Positions 1 through 7,202 of a DNA stretch of 33,399 nucleotides are shown here, one piece after another. The notes beneath the pieces are model-generated. The model worked only from the letters and a program-made list of their open reading frames with translations, had not been told where the DNA came from and did not search any database. Both the position numbers and the translations under genes were made by a program. The stretch comes from Phycisphaerales bacterium. GTDB taxonomy: Bacteria > Planctomycetota > Phycisphaerae > UBA1845 > Fen-1342. The stretch spans positions 1 through 33,399 of the forward strand of contig JALHJL010000044.1 of the NCBI GenBank assembly GCA_022839625.1, given 5' to 3'. Within the stretch, counting starts at the first letter, position 1. Each line of letters begins with the position of its first letter.

Positions 1-71
1 GCGCTGCGACCGTACGCGGAGACTGTGCAGACGGACGCCACCCTTGACACGAAGATGCCTTTCATGGATAG

Positions 72-138
72 CGTCGGACCTCCGTGTCCGACGTTCTTCT
101 AACCGATCGGGATTCTCGCCGGACACGGAGGTCCGGCG
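72..138. repeat. Pair of inverted 22-nt hairpin repeats
   Basis: Two 22-nt palindromes lie head to head at 72-93 and 117-138. The first has arms CGTCGGAC and GTCCGACG around the loop CTCCGT. The second has arms CGCCGGAC and GTCCGGCG around ACGGAG, the complement of the first loop. They are therefore inverted copies of one element, and the two differences between them are compensatory (a T-A pair replaced by C-G), which keeps the stem intact. The pair sits downstream of the minus-strand operon ending at 215, where it could act as a terminator or be a REP/BIME-like interspersed repeat. Apart from this, I see no gene in the first 214 bases. Confidence 0.7.
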
Positions 139-214
139 CTACACTCTTGCGCCGGACTGCTGAGCCACCCCAGGGTTGGCGCGAAGTTCCCCTCTGCACG
201 CTGCAATCCCCCAC

Positions 215-1252
215 CTACCAGATGGCCTCAAGCAGACCCTCACAGCCATCGCGCACCGGGTCCGCCGCCGGAATCCCGAGTTCCAGTTGCATCCGCTGCA
301 GCGCCGCTCGTGCCGTCTCCTCCGTGCAGCCGTGCGAGTTCAGCGCCACGGCCGCCACCCGCGCGGGGTGCACGAGCGCCGCGGTCTGCTCATACGCGGC
401 GATCAGGTCCTTCATCGGCGGCAAAGGCGAATGGGGCGGCGCGTTGTAGTTCGTGCGGCCGAGCTGGTGCACGAGCACCAGCGCATGGGGACATGTGCCG
501 TGCAACAGCGACAACGTGACTCCCGAGAACCCCGGATGTCCCAAACTTCCCTGGCCTTCAACCACGCAGAGATCGCTGTCCGCCGCGTCGAGGACCAATT
601 GCTCGGCCGCGCCGGCCGCGAAGTCCGCGACACAGGCGTCGATACAGATGCCGCGGCCGGCGACCATGATTCCCGTTTGTCCCGTGGCCGCGAACCGCGC
701 GTCCAGCCCCCGCCGGCGGGCCGCCGCGACCAGCTCCAGCGCCGTGACCATCTTGCCGACGTTACACTCCGTGCCGACGGTCAGGATGCGGCGGCAGCGC
801 GTACCCAGCGCGCGCGCGGCTGCGACGGCGCGGTCCATGGGCGGGCGGCGTAGATCGAGGATCCGGCCTCCGCGCTGCGCTGCGAGGCCGGCCAGCTCGG
901 GATCGTCGGCCAGGAAGCTGTGCAGGCCGCTGACCACGTCGAGCCTCAATTCGAGCGCGCCGGTGACGTGGGCCCGCATTTCCGGCGGCAAGGCGCCTCC
1001 TACCGGGGCGATGCCCACGAACAGCGCATCCGGCCGAAGGGCGGCGGCGGTTCCCACGTCGGGCACGATGGGGACCGGCGGTGCCCACGGAATGTGCTCC
1101 GCCAGCGCGGTCCCGGCCGCCACCGAATCCACGACCGCCACGACGTCGGCCGGACGATAGCGCAGGATTGCGGCGGCGGTCTTGGACGTGAACACGCCCA
1201 AGTGTCCCTCCGTCAGGAGCAAGAGCCGGTGATACGCGGGCAACACGTGCAT
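215..1252 (-). CDS. DUF1611 family protein, DgcN-like P-loop enzyme
   Basis: The 345-residue protein matches the DUF1611 family in length and layout: an N-terminal Rossmann-like half, then a P-loop half. A Walker A-like GTECNVGKM lies at about residues 160-168, GQTG at about 191 and VEGQGSL at about 231. Family members include DgcN, reported to acetylate D-glutamate in a D-amino-acid catabolic route with a DgcA-type epimerase/racemase; substrate specificity here is inference. It is the third gene of a minus-strand set, 44 nt after the second TldD-like gene, so co-transcription is likely. I chose ATG 1252; a TTG at 1261 would add three residues, and neither has a clear Shine-Dalgarno. No epimerase gene is visible downstream before the window ends. 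Confidence 0.85.
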   Translation of the reverse strand: MHVLPAYHRLLLLTEGHLGVFTSKTAAAILRYRPADVVAVVDSVAAGTALAEHIPWAPPVPIVPDVGTAAALRPDALFVGIAPVGGALPPEMRAHVTGALELRLDVVSGLHSFLADDPELAGLAAQRGGRILDLRRPPMDRAVAAARALGTRCRRILTVGTECNVGKMVTALELVAAARRRGLDARFAATGQTGIMVAGRGICIDACVADFAAGAAEQLVLDAADSDLCVVEGQGSLGHPGFSGVTLSLLHGTCPHALVLVHQLGRTNYNAPPHSPLPPMKDLIAAYEQTAALVHPARVAAVALNSHGCTEETARAALQRMQLELGIPAADPVRDGCEGLLEAIW

Positions 1253-1296
1253 CGTTGCCAATCGTGCGGCGGGCCGTCGCCCGTCGTGCGCCTGAG

Positions 1297-3033
1297 TTAC
1301 GGTCGGGCGAGCGGCGTCGGCAGGATCGGAGGCTTGTCGAAGTCGCGGTCGACCCTGGCCAGGTCCAGCTCTTCGAACAGCATCGCCGGCGCGACGACCG
1401 TGTAGCCGCCGCCGCCGGCCACGGAGTTCAGCACATAGGGCGTGTCCCCGGCGGCGATCATGCGCTTGAACGCCTTGAAATCGACCCGGGCGATCTCCGC
1501 ACCGCGCACCAGCTCCTCGCGGCCGTCGGGGTAGACCTTGTACATGACCAGGGGTGCGACGCCGCCGCCGTAGTCGCCGCCCCTGAAGCCGCCGAAGGAA
1601 CTGTAGTAACCCGAGTAACCGCCTTCGCCCCCGCTGCCGAAGGAAGCGATGCGGATGCCGAATTCCAGGTCCTCGTCGGCACAGCGGTCAAGCAGTTCCT
1701 GCTTAAGGCTGTTCGCGTCGAGGGCCTCCTGCGCGGTGACGATCAAGCACCCGATCGACCCGCGCGTCGCACCCCCGGACCCGCGCCCGTGTCCGTTCGA
1801 TTGCGCGAACTCCTTCGACGGGTTGCGCGACATGAGCAGCCCCTTCAGCCGGCCGCCCTCCACCAGCGTCACCGCCTCGGCCGGCACCGCCTGATCGTCG
1901 TATTGATAGTGCCCCATGACCGGGATGTCCGCGATGACTTCGCGCGCGGGATCGTCCACGACGTTCAAGAACCGCGGCAGAATCCGCTTGTTCAGCTTGT
2001 TCGCGAAATCGTCCGGGCCGCTGCGGCTGCCGACCGGGCGTTGCCCGCCGCCGAATGCGCCGCTGAACTGCCGCGCGAAGAGCGCGGCCGCCGGCTGGGC
2101 GTCGAAGAGCACGGGGCCGGCGTACGCGGCGAGGATCGGCGCGTCTTTGAGCGCGATGAGCCGTTCGGCCATGGCCTGGCAGCGCTGCATGAGCTCCTCG
2201 CGCGGCGGCAGTTCCTCGATCGTCCGGGCGTGGACCGTGTGGGCGTCGGACAGTTTCATGCCGTCGTCAGCTTGCACCGTCGCATTGATCGACACCGAGA
2301 ACCGCGCACCGGACACCCGCATGCGCGTCCCCTCGGTATTGACCAGATAGTCGTGGCCGGCGTAGGCGCTCGTATTCACCCCTGAGCTCTGCACGTCCGG
2401 ATAGGCCCGGAAGACCTCCGACAAGTCAACGGCAAGCTGCTCCAGTCGAGGCAGATCGTGGGCCATGCCGATGCGCTCCTCGAAGAAGACAGTCGGAGTC
2501 GCACGTGCGAAATCGTCCGGCTTGTCCTCGATGAGCTTCGTCTGCATGAACGCCTTCTTCTGCGCGAACTGCTCGACCACCCCCTTGTAGTCGCGGTCGG
2601 ACAGCCACCAGACCGCCTGGCGAATGGCCTCGTAGTCATCTTCGATCGGCATGGCGACCCCCAGCATGCCGCTCGAGTAACCGCCGAAGACCCCTCCGCC
2701 GAAGTTGCTGTTGTCGAGCTCGTACGACCCCACGCGGACATCGCTGCGGAGCGAGCGGTTGCGGCTCTCGCCGCGGCCGGTGACCGCACCCAGGCCGGCC
2801 GAGACGTAGGCCCAGGCTGCGTCAGTCAGCCCGTACTCGATGAAATAGGGCACGTCGAGGTCCTCGAGCGTCAGCCCCGACATGTTCCGCTCCAACTCGT
2901 CGACCAGCGCGCGCAGGACCACGTCGCGCGACATCTCCTGCTGCACGTCGGGCTGGGCCCACGCAACGGCCGGACCGAGAGCAAACAGGAGCAGTGTTGC
3001 AGTCAAGCCTCGTCGCACCGTCGGCCTCCTCAT
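1297..3033 (-). CDS. Exported TldD/PmbA-family protein lacking the metal site
   Basis: The 578-residue protein starts with a signal peptide (MRRPTVRRGL, hydrophobic core, cleavage near AWA-Q at 27). It aligns along its length with the upstream gene product, including VNTEGTR near 231 and SNGHGRG after the central region, so it is a TldD/PmbA paralogue. The zinc motif HExxxH of the neighbour is replaced by ARQFSG at 320-325, and the C-terminal cysteine region reads SVAGGGGYT without cysteine. It should therefore not bind zinc like TldD and may be the TldE/PmbA-like structural partner. A Gly/Tyr-rich insert lies near residues 480-505. The start codon overlaps the upstream stop as ATGA, which fixes the start and suggests translational coupling; reading further upstream would only translate the neighbour out of frame. 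Confidence 0.88.
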   Translation of the reverse strand: MRRPTVRRGLTATLLLFALGPAVAWAQPDVQQEMSRDVVLRALVDELERNMSGLTLEDLDVPYFIEYGLTDAAWAYVSAGLGAVTGRGESRNRSLRSDVRVGSYELDNSNFGGGVFGGYSSGMLGVAMPIEDDYEAIRQAVWWLSDRDYKGVVEQFAQKKAFMQTKLIEDKPDDFARATPTVFFEERIGMAHDLPRLEQLAVDLSEVFRAYPDVQSSGVNTSAYAGHDYLVNTEGTRMRVSGARFSVSINATVQADDGMKLSDAHTVHARTIEELPPREELMQRCQAMAERLIALKDAPILAAYAGPVLFDAQPAAALFARQFSGAFGGGQRPVGSRSGPDDFANKLNKRILPRFLNVVDDPAREVIADIPVMGHYQYDDQAVPAEAVTLVEGGRLKGLLMSRNPSKEFAQSNGHGRGSGGATRGSIGCLIVTAQEALDANSLKQELLDRCADEDLEFGIRIASFGSGGEGGYSGYYSSFGGFRGGDYGGGVAPLVMYKVYPDGREELVRGAEIARVDFKAFKRMIAAGDTPYVLNSVAGGGGYTVVAPAMLFEELDLARVDRDFDKPPILPTPLARP

Positions 3034-4766
3034 GGTGTTCCGCTCGCGATCGGCGCCGGCAGGATCGGCGGGCGGTCTTGCGCCTTCTGTTGCTTCTCGA
3101 CCTCGATTTGCGCAACCAGGATGCTCGGCGAAATCCCCGACACGGGAATGGACCCGGACTCCGCGCCGCAGTAGCCGTTGAACACGTCGGGGTCGTCGCC
3201 CGTACACAGGATGTTCGCGAAGCACGTCAACGGCGTGCCGACAATGTCCACTCCGCGCACCAGCTCGTCGGGCCGGCCGTCTGCGTACACCTTGTACACC
3301 AGAATCGGGATCACCTTGAACGCCTGGGGCAGATAGCGGCCCGTGAATGTGAAGCCGCCCGAGATGTCGCCGAAGAGCAAGCCGAACTCCTTGCCCTGCT
3401 TCTTGCATTCCTCCACCAGCCGCGCCCGCAGCTCGGCGTACGGAACCTGCTGGCCGGATTCGACCACCAGGTTCCCCATCCGCGCACAGATCTGCGCCCC
3501 CGGCTGGCGGCGTCCGTGCCCGTTGGACCTGGTAATGCCGCGCGTCGGGCTGCGCGACATGAGGAACGTCTTCAGCACGCCGTCTTCGACGACCCGGGCC
3601 GGCTGGGCCGGGACGCACTCATCATCGAACTCGTAGAAGCCGCTCAGGTCGTACCGTCCGAACGTCCGCTGTGTCGGGTCATCCACTACGCTAATGAAAG
3701 ACGGCAGAATCGGCTGCCCGAGCTTCTTGGCGTACGTCTGGCCTTCCTCCACGTCCTTCTGCCGGTGGCCTTCGACGCGATGCCCGAAGATCTCGTGAAA
3801 AAACACGGCGCTGGCCCGGTTCCGCAGGATCGCCGGGCCGGTGTAGGGCTCCACCAACGGCGCGCTGCGCAACGCCAGCAGCTCCGTGATGACTTGCTCC
3901 ACCGCAGCCAAGACCTCGTCATCCCCCGGCAGACCCTCCAACGTCGCCGCGTCGAACGACTTGTACTGCCACAACTCCATCCCGTCGTCGGCGATCGTGG
4001 ACCCCATGATCCCGATGCGCCACAGGGCGCGCCCGAATTGGAGCCGACTGCCCTCGGAGTTCACGGCCAGCTTGTTTGTCACTGTGCCCGAAAGGGTCAC
4101 GCTTGATCCGAAGACCAGCGGCTCCGCGCGGAAACGCTGGGAGTAGCGCTTCACGCGCTCGGCCAGGGCGGCGCGGTCGTACTCCTCGGTCACCCAGGGG
4201 CCGACGTGCACGCTCGGCTCCTCGCGCGAGAAGTCGTCCGAGGGGTCCTCTTCCTCGACCTTGATCTTGAGGTTCGCCTTCACCTGGGCCAGCCGCTTGG
4301 CGGCGGCCTTGAACCGTGTGTCCGTCGCCAGCCAGAGCGCGTGCCGGGTCGCCAGCGGATCGCCGTTCAGCGGCAACGAAGTGCCGCCCCACCCGCCGTA
4401 TTCGTACCCGCCCCAGCCGCCGCCGCGGATCTGGCGGGTCGAATCCAGGGCGTAGTCGCCACATCGTACGTCCACGTCGAGCAGGCGCGCGTGGTTGACC
4501 ACGTCCTGCGTGACGGCGCCCAGCGTGGCGCCGACGTTGACCTCGATCTCATCCGTAACCCAGTACTGCAGGAAATACGGCGCGGCGTCGTCCGGACCGA
4601 CCAGCTTCTCCATCGAGAGCTTCAGCTCGTTCGCCATGATGGCCAGCAGGGGGTGCTCGTCCGCCGCGACCGTCGCAACCGGCGAGAGCAAAAGGACGAT
4701 TGCCCCCACGACCGGCAGAACGGGCGCAATCATCCCACTGTCGGGGCCACACAGGCCTCTCTTCAT
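3030..4766 (-). CDS. Exported TldD-like metalloprotease
   Basis: The 578-residue protein has an N-terminal signal peptide (hydrophobic stretch 13-33, cleavage near VAA-DE at 36), so it is predicted to act outside the cytoplasm, unlike classical TldD. It carries the family HExxxH motif as HEIFGH at 324-329, and a C-terminal GYCGAESGSIP in which Cys533 matches the third metal ligand of TldD proteins. TldD/TldE complexes cleave unfolded or modified peptides; the substrate here is unknown. ATG 4766 is preceded by AAGGAGAG at 4772-4779 with 5-nt spacing. It is the first gene of a three-gene operon and overlaps its paralogue by 4 nt. Both paralogues end in a PPILPxP segment. A Gly/Trp/Tyr-rich loop lies at 114-129. 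Confidence 0.92.
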   Translation of the reverse strand: MKRGLCGPDSGMIAPVLPVVGAIVLLLSPVATVAADEHPLLAIMANELKLSMEKLVGPDDAAPYFLQYWVTDEIEVNVGATLGAVTQDVVNHARLLDVDVRCGDYALDSTRQIRGGGWGGYEYGGWGGTSLPLNGDPLATRHALWLATDTRFKAAAKRLAQVKANLKIKVEEEDPSDDFSREEPSVHVGPWVTEEYDRAALAERVKRYSQRFRAEPLVFGSSVTLSGTVTNKLAVNSEGSRLQFGRALWRIGIMGSTIADDGMELWQYKSFDAATLEGLPGDDEVLAAVEQVITELLALRSAPLVEPYTGPAILRNRASAVFFHEIFGHRVEGHRQKDVEEGQTYAKKLGQPILPSFISVVDDPTQRTFGRYDLSGFYEFDDECVPAQPARVVEDGVLKTFLMSRSPTRGITRSNGHGRRQPGAQICARMGNLVVESGQQVPYAELRARLVEECKKQGKEFGLLFGDISGGFTFTGRYLPQAFKVIPILVYKVYADGRPDELVRGVDIVGTPLTCFANILCTGDDPDVFNGYCGAESGSIPVSGISPSILVAQIEVEKQQKAQDRPPILPAPIASGTP

Positions 4767-5173
4767 GACCGCTCTCCTTGCGCCGAGCCTGCTACGCGCG
4801 GCGTTCGGCCCGCCATTCTACGCCGTAGCGCGCCCCGGCGACAGCCCAATCAGAGCCCGAAGCGCCAGCGACGGGTCCATCCGAACGCGCAGCGCCAGTG
4901 AGCGCCCGCCCACTGGACCGGTCTCCCCGGACGAGCCGCGGGGCGCCCACGGAGTGTAAGTTGCCGCCGTGCCGCCTCCGAGGGTGGCCACGAGGCGGCC
5001 CCGCGGTTATCCTCCCTGGAATGAATCCTGACGAGTCCACGCGCGCCGCGCGGGGACGGTACTGCTGTCCCAGCCACTGCACGCCGCCTTGATCAGGGTT
5101 GCTCCGGATGTAGCACGCGGCCGCTGGGCCTCCGCCCCCTACTGGTACCTGGTCGAGTTTGAACTCTGTAAGT
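4767..5173. other. Divergent intergenic region between TldD operon and GT gene
   Basis: This 407-bp stretch separates the divergent TldD operon and glycosyltransferase gene. It should carry both promoters, but I see only a weak minus-strand TAGAAT element at about 4814-4819 with no good -35. It contains the two-unit repeat listed separately. No convincing coding sequence was found. Confidence 0.5.
4851..4910 (+). repeat. Two-unit REP-like GC repeat
   Basis: The core AGCGCCAGCGA at 4861-4871 recurs as AGCGCCAGTGA at 4891-4901, exactly 30 nt later, within similar GC-rich flanks (CCCGA before the first, CGCGC before the second). Short repeats of the 'CGAAGCGCCAGCGA' type are, to my recollection, frequent between planctomycete genes; counting copies across the genome would test this. 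Confidence 0.5.
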
Positions 5174-6898
5174 ATGGAACGCGCCTGCACACCCACGAAG
5201 ACTTCTGCGAGCTTCTGGCATTGGCTGGCATCGCTTCAGGAAGCGAGTGTCGCGCAAATCGTGAGTCTCGCGCTGCTTGGTGCCGCGTTTACCTACCAGT
5301 TGGGCTGGGCATGGCTTGCTTCGGTTGCCCGGATCGTCGGCAACGTCACGAACGATGATACGTTCTTGTATCTTGAGTTCGCGCGTAACACGGTCGCGTT
5401 CGGGTTTCCTACGTTTGACGGGATCAACGTGACGAACGGCGTACAGCCGCTATGGGCGGGAGTCCTGCTTCTGCTCGCCGCATTGACTGACGACAGGGTC
5501 ATCCTGCTACGTTCCATGCTCACGGTCTGCGCCGTGTTGAACGTCGCGACGGGCCTCGTGCTTCTGCGGGTCGCGGTGCGGCTGCAGAACCGGGTTCTGG
5601 CCGGGGTCGTCGGCGTCTGCTGGACCTGCTACATGCTTGGGCTCGCGCCCTCCATGCTCGGCATGGAGAACAGTCTGCACGCGTTCGTTGCCTCACTGGT
5701 CGTGTTGCATCTGACTGGTTTCTACACACGCTCATCACCGCCGGCGTGGCGCCAATACCTGCTGTTTGGCCTCCTGCTGGCGTTGAACGCGGGAGCGCGA
5801 CTGGACTCTGCGCTGGTCAGCCTCGTGCTCGGATTGGCGGTTGTGCATCGTGGCGCAGCGCTCGGCACGCGCCGCTGGACGGCGTTCCTCTTCGTGTTCG
5901 GCCCCGCCCTACTCGCGGCCGGCGCGTACTACCAGTTCAACGAGGCGTACTTCGGAACGGGCCTGCCCGTCTCCGGCCAGATGAAGGCCTTCTACGCTCA
6001 GCAGTTCCTGAGTGACGACGACGCGTGGCAACGACCGCTCTACGTGTTGGCGGCCGTTGCCAAGACATTCTTCGACGCGCCACAGTGGCTTCTCGCGAAA
6101 TTCGCACCGGAGGGCATCGAGTCTTGGTGGCTCGGCGTGACTCTGGTGCTTGTTCTTACGCCGCTGTTGCTCCGGTTCGCCGCGCCGCGCCTGGTGGATC
6201 GGCCGTCGGCCGACGGTCCGCTCGCTACACTCGGCAGGCTGCTGACGGCGGCGACGCTCATCCACATGGTGGTCCTCGCGATGAGCGTCCTGCAGTTCTC
6301 GATCGATGCGTGGTATCACTCCTGGCTCATTCTGACGTGGATCCTGCTCCTGGCTTGGGGGCTCGACCGTTGGCTCCATTCCCCGGTCCTGCGACGAAAC
6401 ACGCGGGTCGGCTTCGTCGCCGCGCTCGTGCTGTTGCTTGCGCTCACAATGGGCATTGCGCTGTATCGGCAACTGACCGGCCGGGAGGCCGTGCCGCTGT
6501 ACGAGGCGCGGCTCGAAGTGGCGAACTGGATCAACCACCACGTCCCAGGCGGGGCGACACTCGCCGCCTGGAACGCCGGCCAGCTTGCCTACTTCACAGA
6601 CCAGCCGCTGGTCAACCTCGACGGACTGATGAACTCGCCGGCCTACGCGTCCTTTCTCCAAGCAGGCGGCGACGTCCGCGCGAAGGTTGCTGAACTGGAG
6701 ATCGACGTACTGGTCGATTACAACGCGGACGACAGTTCGATCCCCGATCACCGCACCTGGGACGCAGAGGATTCGTTTCGCGGCCTGTGGCGCTGGGACG
6801 AGGTTGTGATCCTGCATCGACGCCGCGGGCGCGATGGGACGGAGTACTGTGTGCTGAATGTACGGCCGAGTTTCGCGCCCCGGCGCGCTCCGGGTTGA
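5174..6898 (+). CDS. GT-C fold integral membrane glycosyltransferase-like protein
   Basis: The 574-residue protein has about 11-13 hydrophobic segments. After the first of these comes a periplasmic-type loop with the acidic pair DD at 61-62 (NDDTFLYLEFARN), followed by FPTFDGINVTNGVQPLW. This topology (acidic pair in the first outer loop, many helices, soluble C-terminal tail) is that of GT-C glycosyltransferases using polyprenyl-linked sugars, such as the ArnT/PMT/RgtA-like group. Donor and acceptor cannot be told. The C-terminal part (from about 450) has the WINHHVPGGATLAAWNAGQ-type segment often seen in such proteins. I used ATG 5174; a TTG at 5159 is possible and neither has a clear ribosome-binding site. 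The gene stands alone between oppositely oriented neighbours. Confidence 0.78.
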   Translation: MERACTPTKTSASFWHWLASLQEASVAQIVSLALLGAAFTYQLGWAWLASVARIVGNVTNDDTFLYLEFARNTVAFGFPTFDGINVTNGVQPLWAGVLLLLAALTDDRVILLRSMLTVCAVLNVATGLVLLRVAVRLQNRVLAGVVGVCWTCYMLGLAPSMLGMENSLHAFVASLVVLHLTGFYTRSSPPAWRQYLLFGLLLALNAGARLDSALVSLVLGLAVVHRGAALGTRRWTAFLFVFGPALLAAGAYYQFNEAYFGTGLPVSGQMKAFYAQQFLSDDDAWQRPLYVLAAVAKTFFDAPQWLLAKFAPEGIESWWLGVTLVLVLTPLLLRFAAPRLVDRPSADGPLATLGRLLTAATLIHMVVLAMSVLQFSIDAWYHSWLILTWILLLAWGLDRWLHSPVLRRNTRVGFVAALVLLLALTMGIALYRQLTGREAVPLYEARLEVANWINHHVPGGATLAAWNAGQLAYFTDQPLVNLDGLMNSPAYASFLQAGGDVRAKVAELEIDVLVDYNADDSSIPDHRTWDAEDSFRGLWRWDEVVILHRRRGRDGTEYCVLNVRPSFAPRRAPG

Positions 6899-7000
6899 TG
6901 ATGCACATCGCCGGTTTGGCAACAGCTCCGTTTCGAGGTTCCTGTGACGTGCCCCGAGTTCGTGTACCGGTCGCTATGAGAGTCGAACCACGTTTTCGAT

Positions 7001-7027
7001 CCGCGACCGGCCCAAGCTCGGTCGCGG
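7001..7027. terminator. Perfect 9-bp hairpin in convergent gap
   Basis: CCGCGACCG at 7001-7009 pairs perfectly with CGGTCGCGG at 7019-7027 across a 9-nt loop. It lies in the 304-bp gap (6899-7202) between two convergent genes, where a bidirectional terminator is expected. There is no T-run on either side, so it may instead be a structural repeat. I see no credible gene in the rest of the gap. Confidence 0.35.
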
Positions 7028-7202
7028 CCGCTTCGCGGACCGCCGGCAGATAGCGAGAGTCGATGAGCGGCCGCTCCCCGTCCAGAAGGGCGCCGTTCCC
7101 CCCTTCCGACGTTCCCACGCCGCACTCTCGCACCTCCGTCGCTTCATCCTCTCCCCTCGTACCCTTGAACCCTCGCCCCCCTCCCCCATGACTCCTCCGC
7201 CG

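Noticed and set aside
3034..3618. Upstream extension of the second TldD-like gene
   Set aside because: The added residues are out-of-frame translation of the first TldD-like gene; the ATGA overlap and signal peptide place the start at 3033.
6899..7133. Minus-strand frame with DGERPLIDSRYLPAVREAAATELG
   Set aside because: It looks protein-like in part, but has no good start, no ribosome-binding site and no family I recognise. It could be a gene remnant, which I cannot support.
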